This document shows, in pieces, positions 38,975 through 47,314 of a DNA stretch of 64,000 nt. The translations under genes were made by a program, and so were the position numbers. The DNA lies in the NCBI RefSeq assembly GCF_000949475.1, contig NZ_JRHC01000001.1:2480001-2544000 (forward strand), read 5' to 3'. The stretch's first letter is position 1, and each line of letters opens with the position of its first letter. The notes under the pieces were generated by a model. It was given only the letters and a program-made list of their open reading frames with translations, was not told where the DNA came from and did no database searches. Source of the DNA: Draconibacterium sediminis. Its GTDB lineage: Bacteria > Bacteroidota > Bacteroidia > Bacteroidales > Prolixibacteraceae.

Positions 38975-40177
38975 CTATTTTTCATCTGGTTGACTTTGTT
39001 TTAGTTCTACAAGTATCAGCACAGGATTATCGTTTTCATCTATTTTGTTAAGCATATTTTTCAATTCAGGCTTTAGCGACTTTGCTGCTTTTAAAAGCTC
39101 TTTAAACTCTAAGGCAGTGTAATAGGTAAAGAACTGAGAATTCTTGAGTCCGACTCGTGGAAAAAGTGGTAATCCTCCATATAAATCGTCATGAAAACCA
39201 TACAAATCAAAGTTTGTATCAAACAGATTAAAAAATGTTCCGTTGCTTTTATCAAAGACTCCGAGTTTTCGCCTTTCCTGGTGACCGTAACAGATAAACA
39301 GATACGCATCGGTTTCGCTTAAACCCAGTAAGCTGATTTTTTCAAAACTTTTCGGGTTCGATCGGTTGGTACCAATACCGTTTTTTACCTGAACTTCAAC
39401 ATCGTCAACATCACTGTATTTTTCATATTTTCCATAATCCAACTCGTAAACCGGTGTAGTTCGGCCTTTTTCATCCAATTCATGAATTACATTTTCGTAT
39501 GGATTTTTATATCGGGTTTTTCCTTTGTAATGGTAAAAAAGGGCCGGGTAAACCATTAAACCATACCTTTTGTCCGTTTGTTTTTTAAACCTGTTTTTCT
39601 GAATTGTTTTAGCATTCTTATCCAATAGGTAAAGATCATGCCACGGTTCTTTTTCGTAGGTAAAACTCATGTTGTAAACTACAATGTCTCCATTTCCATT
39701 CCACTCCACCGGACCTGGGAAAAAATCAACTTGTACTTCTCTTAAGAAATTAGCATCGAAATCATACTCCATCATCTTTTGGTCAAGCAGATCAAAACCA
39801 ATCAGTTGCTGTTTATCCTTATCGACAAGAAAAGTTTGAAATCCTTTCGCATATTCACCTGGGCCTCTTCCTTTTTTCCCAATTCTTGTTATGAAATTTC
39901 CATTTAGGTCGTATTTAAAAATGTAATTGTAATCGCTCACAAAAATCGTGTCATCAACAAGAACAATTTTCGAAATGTCGTTCCCAAACAAACAGTTTTC
40001 GTTGGTTTCCAGCGGAATAAAACGAATGTTTTCAGCAATGTTGCTGATTGCTAGTTCTTTTGATTTACCGATATTTTGACCCATTGGTATTTGAACGACT
40101 TTTTGTGCATCAGCCACATAAGAACAGATCAGTAAAAACAGAGTTGTTATTGTATAAAACTTTATCAAAATGTTCAT
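38975..40177 (-). CDS. six-bladed beta-propeller protein
   Basis: A 400-residue protein with a plain signal peptide (ends VADAQ) and no lipobox. It shows the family opening NIRFIPLETNENCLFG, the motif KGRGPGEY in the second blade and the tail IDENDNPVLILVELKQ, then SQPDEK. It lies 45 bp after the stop of 40223-41515 and is the second gene of the block in transcription order. A 10-bp repeat tract lies directly downstream. Function unknown. Confidence 0.89.
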   Translation of the reverse strand: MNILIKFYTITTLFLLICSYVADAQKVVQIPMGQNIGKSKELAISNIAENIRFIPLETNENCLFGNDISKIVLVDDTIFVSDYNYIFKYDLNGNFITRIGKKGRGPGEYAKGFQTFLVDKDKQQLIGFDLLDQKMMEYDFDANFLREVQVDFFPGPVEWNGNGDIVVYNMSFTYEKEPWHDLYLLDKNAKTIQKNRFKKQTDKRYGLMVYPALFYHYKGKTRYKNPYENVIHELDEKGRTTPVYELDYGKYEKYSDVDDVEVQVKNGIGTNRSNPKSFEKISLLGLSETDAYLFICYGHQERRKLGVFDKSNGTFFNLFDTNFDLYGFHDDLYGGLPLFPRVGLKNSQFFTYYTALEFKELLKAAKSLKPELKNMLNKIDENDNPVLILVELKQSQPDEK

Positions 40178-40222
40178 CTTCTTAGCGTTTTAGGTTTAAT
40201 ACAGTTTCTGTTTTTGTGGTAC

Positions 40223-41515
40223 TTAGTCTTTCAATTTAGCTATCATTACCACCGGATTATCCGATTCTTCCATTGTACTGAAAGCTTTTAGCTTGTCGGG
40301 CAATTTCCCGGCGGCTTCCGGGTTTGTCTCAAACCACAGTTTTACTTCAAAAGCTTCGAGTAAACCCGCTACTTCGTTGTTTTGGTTTACCGATTTAAAA
40401 GGGAAGGGGAGAAAGCCGTTTACATCGTTTTTTATGCCCAAATTGTTTTCTGAGAGTTTGGTGGTATTTGTGGCTTTGTCGTAAAAACCATAAGAAGAAT
40501 CGCCATTAAATTTTTCGTGTGGCTGTCGTATTTTGAAAAAGAGAAAACGCCCGGCCCCAAACAGATCATCGATTAAAAAATAAGGTACATCGCCCTTTTG
40601 GCCGGTTAAATTGCTAGCACTTGCTTCTTCTGTTTCGCCTCTGTGCAGCACGAATTCTGGCTCCAACTTCTCCATAGAAACTGTAAACACGGTATCGGTA
40701 AACCGTTCAAAAAAATGAAGCTGATCTTGTAAAAAATAAAATTTGGCGTTCCAATCGAATACCGATATCCCATCTCGGTTGATGTCGTAATCAAAACGTT
40801 TGTATTGCGGAAAGACCTTTATTCGCGGATTGTTATTGTTGAACACAATTAGTTTTGCCTCTTCTTTTCCGTTAAGGTTCCATACATATCCAATATGGCA
40901 GGTATCGTTTAAGGGAACTATGGATGTTATTATTTCACTGAAAATATTATTTGCCATGTCTTCTTCGCGTTCAATTGGTTGAACGGTAATCTCGTTGGCA
41001 ACAGTTCCGTCCAATGTATAGGTGGCGTAGATTTTTGAATCCCAGCTTTTCGTATAAACCTGGTTACGCTTTTCATCGAAAGTAAAGGCTTTAAGTATAT
41101 TTCGATAACCGTCAGGATCTTTGCCGTAGTGCCCGATTTCGCGTATAAATTTTCCGGTTTTTCTGTCGAATAAATATGCTTGTCGGTGTGTTACAGCTAT
41201 AATGTAGGACTCATTCGTAAATACCCTTGGCGAATTTCCTAATAGGATTTCCTTTTTCGTTTCAAGACGGACGTATTCAATATTTCCATCAACTATTTCG
41301 CTTAATTGTGCCTTATCCTCCTTGTTAAATGCGTCGATAATTTCAACATTGTAGATTTCTGTTTGCTGTTCAGTCTTATTAGTAGAACAAGATGCAATTG
41401 TTACTAAAAAGAATAGAATTGCCGAAGTTTGTGTGCCCAATGAGTAGAAGGACTGTATCCAATTTGCAAATGTTGATAATCGATTTTCGGTTTGTCTGAA
41501 TTTGTTGATTTTCAT
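40223..41515 (-). CDS. six-bladed beta-propeller lipoprotein, first gene of the block
   Basis: A 430-residue lipoprotein: an unusually long N-region (about 32 residues) precedes the hydrophobic stretch SAILFFLVTIAS-C, and no internal Met allows a shorter start. The second-blade motif is degenerate (YGKDPDGY). The tail is MEESDNPVVMIAKLKD. As the most upstream gene of the minus-strand block, its promoter should lie in 41516-41650, ahead of the CHRD gene's terminator. No enzyme motif; function unknown. Confidence 0.88.
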   Translation of the reverse strand: MKINKFRQTENRLSTFANWIQSFYSLGTQTSAILFFLVTIASCSTNKTEQQTEIYNVEIIDAFNKEDKAQLSEIVDGNIEYVRLETKKEILLGNSPRVFTNESYIIAVTHRQAYLFDRKTGKFIREIGHYGKDPDGYRNILKAFTFDEKRNQVYTKSWDSKIYATYTLDGTVANEITVQPIEREEDMANNIFSEIITSIVPLNDTCHIGYVWNLNGKEEAKLIVFNNNNPRIKVFPQYKRFDYDINRDGISVFDWNAKFYFLQDQLHFFERFTDTVFTVSMEKLEPEFVLHRGETEEASASNLTGQKGDVPYFLIDDLFGAGRFLFFKIRQPHEKFNGDSSYGFYDKATNTTKLSENNLGIKNDVNGFLPFPFKSVNQNNEVAGLLEAFEVKLWFETNPEAAGKLPDKLKAFSTMEESDNPVVMIAKLKD

Positions 41516-41652
41516 GTGTTTTAATCATTTGTGTGAATGGAGCTAAATTTACAACTGATTATTCAGTTGTGCAACTGAAGAAACAGTTATTTAATAATAA
41601 ATATTTATTCAGAAAGGTTCAGGCTGGTTTTAGGGGGCTGATTTTAGTAAAA

Positions 41653-41685
41653 AATGAAGGGCAACCATTATGGTTGCCCTTCATT
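41653..41685 (-). terminator. perfect 15-bp hairpin terminator after the CHRD gene
   Basis: 41653-41667 pairs perfectly with 41671-41685 around a 3-nt loop. On the minus strand a T-run follows, so it ends the CHRD lipoprotein transcript and separates it from the propeller block. Confidence 0.85.
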
Positions 41686-41718
41686 AATCAATTGTATGTT
41701 TTAGAATTTTGCCTTCTT

Positions 41719-42279
41719 TCAGTCATTTTTCTTGTCCGACTGGGGCATATTACCTTTTATCTGTCCCCTAAGCTCACCTCCCGGATTTTGTAACGTATGT
41801 ACATTTACATAGGTTTTTCCTGCATAAATTTCATTGACCAAATCCATTACAGTTGCACCTGCAAGTGGCCCCTTTAGATCGGAGTCCATAATTACACCTT
41901 CGGCCAAAATCCCACTGAAATAACCTTCAATTAGCATTGGTGGTGGTCCTGACGGATACAACCATGCAACTACCGAGCCGTTTTCCCCCTCTGGAGCCCA
42001 ATGGATGTGTGACATTGTAACATCCATAATACTATCAACAATAAGTTTGTACGACAATTCAGTTCCATCCTTACTCAGTTGGAAAATAGCTTGTCCCGTT
42101 GCCATCGTTTCTACCGGAACCACTTCATTATCTCCTGATAAATGCGTTCTGAAGTTCAGAACCTTTTTAGCACTTTTGGTAACTAGTTCCTGCTGATCTT
42201 CAGGTATAAGATCAGACTTTTCGCATGATACAAAAGCAAAGATGCTTATTAGTATCATCAATACTGAAAGCTTTTTCAT
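41719..42279 (-). CDS. CHRD-domain lipoprotein
   Basis: A 186-residue lipoprotein (lipobox FVS-Cys19, then Glu-Lys-Ser-Asp). The mature part is a CHRD domain, named after chordin: HLSGDNEVVPV, the paired His in MSHIHWAPEGENG, and the closing YVNVHTLQNPGGELRGQIKG. These beta-domains occur in extracellular proteins of many bacteria and may bind a metal through the His residues, but the role is not known. It is followed by a strong terminator and appears to be transcribed alone. The acidic residues near Cys suggest possible surface exposure. Confidence 0.92.
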   Translation of the reverse strand: MKKLSVLMILISIFAFVSCEKSDLIPEDQQELVTKSAKKVLNFRTHLSGDNEVVPVETMATGQAIFQLSKDGTELSYKLIVDSIMDVTMSHIHWAPEGENGSVVAWLYPSGPPPMLIEGYFSGILAEGVIMDSDLKGPLAGATVMDLVNEIYAGKTYVNVHTLQNPGGELRGQIKGNMPQSDKKND

Positions 42280-42669
42280 AATGTTTAATGTTTTAATTAA
42301 TATACCTCAACTCCTACAATATCCCCTTTTACTGAGTTGGCAATAGCTTTATGATCGTCCCCGATCCTTTTTACTCCATCAATTAATCGCAGTCCTTCAC
42401 AAAGTGTTTTACTTTTGTCTGTTTCATATTGTTGGTTCTAGTAATTTACGAAGTATTTGAATAAAAGACAAATATGTCCTTTAAATAAATATTACGTTAA
42501 AATGAACGGAAATCGGAGTGCTACGAATAAATTAGACCATAAGAATGCCGGTTAATCGGACACTTGAAAAATATAAATAGAATGATAACTAATAAGGGCT
42601 TAGAATACTTATCTGTTGGGAGATTGTATGAAGATGTAATTCTGTCCGATTGAAAAGGGGATGGCGCTT
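42280..42669. other. intergenic with weak signals only
   Basis: 390 bases between the CHRD start and the stop of the kelch/SARP-like regulator. Two weak items: a minus-strand frame of about 45 codons without a start (about 42301-42440), ending KGDIVGVEVY-stop, which could be a gene remnant or chance; and a 9-bp inverted repeat, AATCGGACA at 42554-42562 with TGTCCGATT at 42643-42651, near the regulator's 3' end. Neither is assigned. Confidence 0.4.
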
Positions 42670-45171
42670 TTAACCCAATAGTTTATTCGGATTTGGGTAG
42701 TTGTTTCCCATTACCTTTTTGTACTCCAGCGTATAGGCGTTGTATCTTAATTTTGCTTCTTCATTCAACTTGAGTTTTTGCAAAGCTTTTACCAGGAAAG
42801 TAAGCGCCACTTCGTTCAATGGATCAATATTGAAAATAACCTCAGAGAACTCGATGCTTAATTGATAGGCTTCCGCATTATAGGCATTTTCCATTTCCAG
42901 TAATAATGCCGGTTCAAGTTTGTTCTCAGCTTCCTGTTTAAACGAGTCGTAAACCGAATCATCTGCGAGTTTTAAAAATTTTCCTCTGCCTAGCAGTTCA
43001 AGCAGTTCGAGCTGGTTTTCGCCAGGTTCTTTTCCTGAAATAAGTTCTAAGCACCTGGTGTAGTCGCAATAAAATTCATCCGATAGTACAAGCTTAAAAC
43101 AACCTTTTTCGTACACCAGTTCAACCCCATCAAATTCACTTAAAGCCTTCCGCAAATGGTTAATAGTAACACCTCTCAGGTTTTTAACTTTTTGTGCGGG
43201 TTTTCCGGGCCATAAAATACTACCCAGTTTTTGCGACGAGATGCCATCTTTTTCTGCACTGTGTTGCAGTAAAAGGATAAGCATTTGTTTTAACCTGGTG
43301 CTAAACATGTAAGTGATGTCTTTATTGTTGCGATCGTGTGCGGCAAAATCGCCAAAAAGGTAAATTGAATTAGGTTTTACAATAACTTTCCTTTTGTTTC
43401 TTAATCTGCTTAATCCTCCTGATCCATTCCGTTCGCTGCTGTATTTCAATTTTATTCTACGATAAAAAATAAAAGCTATTACAAGGATGATTGACGAAAG
43501 AATGATTATTAACCGCGCTGTTCCGGGATTATTTGGCTTCGAATAATTCACCAGTTCCTCTGCCGTAATCGGAGGAAATGCCAGCGAATAAACTTTCAGC
43601 TCAGATGCGATATCATCATCAAACTCTTGTATCAAAGCATAAAGTGTATGTAGCCCTTCATCGAAATATAAGTTCGCATTAGTGGTAATTTTATCGGAGC
43701 GTATTGGAACCGAGTCTCCCAGTATTTCATAACTGCCATCGGCTATCGCAAAGCGATACAGTCTGAGGTACGATTCTGAATAGTGTTCCGGATAACAAAA
43801 GGTGTAAAAACTGGAATCGTTAAGAATAACCATTCCCCGAACCGGAACAACATTGTCGCCTTCCCATGGTATTTCCCAAAGTTTTGTAATGTTTTTGGTG
43901 TTCAGGTCAACTTTGTATAAATCGTAATAATACTTTCGTCCTACAATTTGTTCTCCCGATTCGTTTCCCATGCCGCCAAAAATGTAGGCCGAGTTTGTCT
44001 TTTTTGAATAGCCAACCGATGAGAAATAACGGGGCGACAAAAAATCGCCCGTAAAACCTGCAAGCGTCTGCCATCCCTTATTTTCAAGGCTATACGAAAA
44101 GAAGTCGTTATTGTAGAACATGTTCCCAAAGCCCCCGAAGATAGTGTACTGTCTGTTTTCAGGATCGAAAAAGGAACCGTGATGGTGCAGCTGTATCGGA
44201 AGTTCCTGAGTTGTTTCGGCTGTCCAGTTATGAGTCGACAAATCGAGGCTGGCAACCGTAGGAATATCGTTTTTCCGCTCAAAAAAAACTTCGTAGGAAT
44301 ATAACTTGTTATTCGCCGGATCAAGAAAATTAGTGCCCAAAAACAGATTTACAGGGCACGGTTCGTTAAACGCAATAACTTCTGTTTTTTCGGTTCTTAC
44401 ATTGTATTTATGAATAGTATCGCGGTTAAAATAGTAGATCTCTTTTTTTTGAGGATTGTAATTGGCACCTGCAACAGAACCCGATTGAAATGAAATTTTG
44501 TGCCTCCAGTGATAGGCATCATTAATCAACCATTCCGGATTACTCACATTGCCAATTGATTTCCCATTTATATCATGAACAATGCTGCCTTCATTTTCAT
44601 TCAGATCAAAGTGGTACTTGTCCTTATTTCCTATAGAGAGTTCTTTAATGGCAAAAGAAGGAACATCAATTATATAATCGCTTTTACCAAATAAAATTAC
44701 AGGATGATATTTTTTGGGGAGGCCAACATTGGCAGCACTAAAAGTTTGGTCATGGATTTTCAGCGAAATAGAATCGTTTTTCAGATCGAAAGAAATTTTC
44801 ATGTTAAACCAGTAGGTGTTAAGCAAATATTCCTTACTCATTCTTGCAATAATCAGGCTGCTTTTTCCTTCCTGGTTAAATCGAAACACCAAATCAGGAC
44901 CTTGCCCGTCGTAAAATAAATTGAAAATTTTATCGCTTTCGGTATTTTTTATTCGGATGATGTATCCAATAAGCGTTGGTGGATATAAGGATAAGTCAAA
45001 ATCAATGTCAAAGGAATCTGAAAATGCGATGTTGGAATCATCGAATACATTGTAAGAAGTACGCTCGGCTATTGGTACTTCTCCTCCGTTGAATTTTAAT
45101 CCCCTTAGAAACGAGCCCTGAAAGTTTAATAAAACTATTATAAGTGTTATGTAATGTAGCTTAATCAACAT
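42670..45171 (-). CDS. membrane-bound kelch sensor fused to SARP-like DNA-binding domain
   Basis: An 833-residue one-component regulator. Order: signal sequence (1-20); LamG-like jelly roll (about 40-195); kelch-type propeller (about 215-540, IFGGFGNMFYNNDFFSYSLENKGW, YIFGGMGNES); a membrane helix (about 553-573, RLIIILSSIILVIAFIFY) followed by Arg-rich RRIKLKYSSER; cytoplasmic winged helix (about 595-695, LGSILWPGKPAQKVKNLRGVTINHLRKAL, EKGCFKLVL); and a helical BTAD/TPR-like tail (about 700-833). There is no kinase or receiver, so the signal must pass directly across the membrane to DNA. Divergent from the GH76 gene, whose 317-bp upstream region contains a perfect 11-bp tandem repeat. Domain names are from sequence look only. 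Confidence 0.82.
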   Translation of the reverse strand: MLIKLHYITLIIVLLNFQGSFLRGLKFNGGEVPIAERTSYNVFDDSNIAFSDSFDIDFDLSLYPPTLIGYIIRIKNTESDKIFNLFYDGQGPDLVFRFNQEGKSSLIIARMSKEYLLNTYWFNMKISFDLKNDSISLKIHDQTFSAANVGLPKKYHPVILFGKSDYIIDVPSFAIKELSIGNKDKYHFDLNENEGSIVHDINGKSIGNVSNPEWLINDAYHWRHKISFQSGSVAGANYNPQKKEIYYFNRDTIHKYNVRTEKTEVIAFNEPCPVNLFLGTNFLDPANNKLYSYEVFFERKNDIPTVASLDLSTHNWTAETTQELPIQLHHHGSFFDPENRQYTIFGGFGNMFYNNDFFSYSLENKGWQTLAGFTGDFLSPRYFSSVGYSKKTNSAYIFGGMGNESGEQIVGRKYYYDLYKVDLNTKNITKLWEIPWEGDNVVPVRGMVILNDSSFYTFCYPEHYSESYLRLYRFAIADGSYEILGDSVPIRSDKITTNANLYFDEGLHTLYALIQEFDDDIASELKVYSLAFPPITAEELVNYSKPNNPGTARLIIILSSIILVIAFIFYRRIKLKYSSERNGSGGLSRLRNKRKVIVKPNSIYLFGDFAAHDRNNKDITYMFSTRLKQMLILLLQHSAEKDGISSQKLGSILWPGKPAQKVKNLRGVTINHLRKALSEFDGVELVYEKGCFKLVLSDEFYCDYTRCLELISGKEPGENQLELLELLGRGKFLKLADDSVYDSFKQEAENKLEPALLLEMENAYNAEAYQLSIEFSEVIFNIDPLNEVALTFLVKALQKLKLNEEAKLRYNAYTLEYKKVMGNNYPNPNKLLG

Positions 45172-45357
45172 TGTTGTTAATACTAAACTTGGATTATCAT
45201 TCTTTTATCTTTAATTTTTTACTTCGTTTAGAATATTGCAAACGTTAAGAATATTCCAATTCTCGTTTTTACAACGAAAAGAGACGTTTTTTTTGAAAAG
45301 CAACAAATATTTGTATCAATCCCCCGGTTAATTGCGCAAGATTAATGTTTTTTTTTT

Positions 45358-45379
45358 GATTTTAACCCGATTTTAACCC
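45358..45379. promoter_or_regulatory. perfect tandem repeat GATTTTAACCC x2, candidate operator
   Basis: GATTTTAACCC at 45358-45368 is repeated immediately at 45369-45379. SARP-type winged-helix regulators bind short direct repeats with an 11-bp period, so this fits the adjacent regulator. The rest of 45172-45488 is AT-rich and must carry both divergent promoters. Confidence 0.5.
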
Positions 45380-45488
45380 ATAATTTAATCACTGTCTTTC
45401 AATATTTGAGGGCTGTTCATTTAGAATATCCCTGTTAGCGGAATTTTTAAGAACAGTTGAATTAAAACTTTATCAAACTATTGGGACA

Positions 45489-47006
45489 ATGAAACTAATC
45501 GGGTTTTTAACCACAATTATCCTTACCTCTATACATTGTTTTGGTACATCTGTATGCGAAGGGAAACATAAGGCAAATTCGGAATTGCAAAATACTGAAG
45601 AAGCAAAACAGAGCAGCAGTTCGCCTTCTTTCACTTCTGTAAATTGTACTTCATTCGAAAATCAAAAGGATTTATCTGATCAAAATCTAACCCGTGCAAT
45701 GACTCTGGCAGATGCGGCCTTTGAAGCTCATTTTATTGGAGAGGAAATGGCTATGGCCCGGTTTTTTAATCCATATACCGGAGCTGTTTCTGACGAAAAA
45801 GGTAGTATTTGGATGTACACCAGCGCAATTGAAGCTGTTAACGCCATTCTTCATGCTCTGAAAGCGCAAAAGGAAAACGGAAATACGACCTTATACGATG
45901 CACATTTTAAGCGATACGCCGATTTGCTTTACGAATTATACGAGAAAGCAGACTATTACCTCGGAACATTCGAATTAGTGTCGTACACACAAACCAAAGA
46001 ATGGACAGTATACGGGGTTAACCGCGGAGCTGCTACAGGGCAGGCCGAAGTTGCCGGCATAATGAATGTGTATGATGATCAAATGTGGTTGGTTCGCGAA
46101 TTTATTGAAGCCTATAAATTAACCGGTAAAAACGAATTCCTTGAAAAAGCCGAGTATCTGACCGAGTATGTGCTCGATGGATGGGACTGCACTTTTAATG
46201 ATAAAGGTGAAGAGAACGGTGGTATTACCTGGGGACCCGGCTATGTGTCGAAGCACTCATGCAGCAATGGTCCTATGGTAAGTCCGCTGGTGTGGTTGCA
46301 CGAGATGTACAAAGGAAAGAAAGATAAAATCGTACATCGATCTATTGATCCGTCTGACCGGAAAACCAGAATTGCAAAAAAGGTTAGTAAAAGCGACTAC
46401 TACCTTGATTTTGCACAAAAAGTTTACCACTGGCAAAAAGAACATTTGTTGCGGGCCGATGGTGTTTACGATGATATGATGGGAGGTTGTACGCCACGAA
46501 ACCCGCAAACAGAGCTTATTAACGGAGTTGAGTACCGTAAAGGAATCGACTGCCGCGACCAGGTGGGGCCGGCATTTACTTACAACAGCGGAACAATGCT
46601 CTCGGGAGCGGCCGATCTGTTTCGCGCTACCGGAGATGATTTATATCGAAGAGATGCACAACACTTATCGAAATCGAGCTTTACCTATTTCGCTCAAATC
46701 GATAAGGACATTCCCGGTTACTACTCTTTTGATGTCAGGGGTTTCCGTAACTGGTTTAATGGGGTATTGATGCGGGGTTATGTTGATGTTCATCCTTCCT
46801 GTGAGGAGGTGTCGGGATACATCAACAGTTTTCAGCAGAATCTTGATTACGCCTACGAAAAATTCCTTTACAACGGTTTCCTGCCAACCAATCTGCTAAA
46901 AGGATGGGAAGAAGATCATGAAAAAAACAAAACAGAAGGGATGTTCAATTTCGCATTTGCGGCTGAATATGCTGTTCTGGCAAAATATGAATTAGAAAAA
47001 CAATAA
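45489..47006 (+). CDS. glycoside hydrolase family 76-like (alpha-1,6-mannanase type)
   Basis: A 505-residue exported (alpha/alpha)6-barrel enzyme. The signal sequence covers about 1-18, followed by a low-complexity Ser/Glu linker to about residue 65. The paired acidic residues typical of GH76 are Asp196-Asp197 in MNVYDDQMWLVREF; other family marks are NGGITWGPGY, TYNSGTMLSGAADL and the wall motif WFNGVLMRGY. GH76 enzymes cut alpha-1,6-mannan backbones, but some members act on other substrates, so mannan is not certain here. It is divergent from the kelch/SARP-like regulator, which may control it. Confidence 0.88.
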   Translation: MKLIGFLTTIILTSIHCFGTSVCEGKHKANSELQNTEEAKQSSSSPSFTSVNCTSFENQKDLSDQNLTRAMTLADAAFEAHFIGEEMAMARFFNPYTGAVSDEKGSIWMYTSAIEAVNAILHALKAQKENGNTTLYDAHFKRYADLLYELYEKADYYLGTFELVSYTQTKEWTVYGVNRGAATGQAEVAGIMNVYDDQMWLVREFIEAYKLTGKNEFLEKAEYLTEYVLDGWDCTFNDKGEENGGITWGPGYVSKHSCSNGPMVSPLVWLHEMYKGKKDKIVHRSIDPSDRKTRIAKKVSKSDYYLDFAQKVYHWQKEHLLRADGVYDDMMGGCTPRNPQTELINGVEYRKGIDCRDQVGPAFTYNSGTMLSGAADLFRATGDDLYRRDAQHLSKSSFTYFAQIDKDIPGYYSFDVRGFRNWFNGVLMRGYVDVHPSCEEVSGYINSFQQNLDYAYEKFLYNGFLPTNLLKGWEEDHEKNKTEGMFNFAFAAEYAVLAKYELEKQ

Positions 47007-47102
47007 ACTGAAAATCACGATTATGGATAGATCTCTTTATAATCTGATTCAACCACGGGTTTATTTTGAAGATCTTTTGAAGAAATTTTTTTCTGTTATT
47101 GT

Positions 47103-47133
47103 AAAGGGTTAAATGTGGTTCATGTGTACAATA
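47103..47133 (+). promoter_or_regulatory. relic copy of the FecR upstream element
   Basis: AAAGGGT (47103-47109), 14 nt, GTGTACAATA (47124-47133). The same two blocks with the same 14-nt spacing precede the intact FecR gene (50690-50720). Here the element leads into a broken FecR start. Confidence 0.65.
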
Positions 47134-47170
47134 ACCAGCAAAAATGATACAGGCTTCACTTTGATATATG

Positions 47171-47260
47171 ATACGGAAATACCCGCAGGGAGAATTATGT
47201 AGAGAATAAAAAGAGCTACTAATGAACTGGTCGGAAGATCCCGAATTCTTTTTAAAATGA
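47171..47260 (+). pseudogene. degraded N-terminal fragment of a FecR anti-sigma gene
   Basis: In frame from 47171 the DNA reads IRKYPQGELCRE, stop, KELLMNWSEDPEFFLK, stop. It aligns with residues 6-33 of the intact FecR protein (IQKYLQGKASNEEKEQLFNW): I-KY-QG-E-KE-L-NW are kept. An in-frame stop interrupts it, and similarity ends after about 30 codons. With the matching upstream element it is a clear remnant of a former sigma/anti-sigma unit or of a duplication of the current one. The rest of 47007-47314 contains no other gene. Confidence 0.75.
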
Positions 47261-47314
47261 GTTCTGGTTTATTGCGTGTGGAGAATAAATAATTTTACAA
47301 TTTAAATAATAATT

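Noticed and set aside
20641-41515. Search for small NVEALA-type or leader peptides among the propeller genes
   Set aside because: Such peptides accompany some Bacteroidota propeller clusters, but the gaps here show no matching short frame.
42554-42651. 9-bp inverted repeat AATCGGACA/TGTCCGATT as ends of a small mobile element
   Set aside because: No target-site duplication is visible and the arms are short; may be a chance pairing or a weak transcript-end structure.
47023-47112. 29-codon plus-strand frame (MDRSLYNLIQPRVYF...) ahead of the FecR relic
   Set aside because: Too short, no match to the sigma factor C-terminus, and it runs into the relic's upstream element; most likely chance.
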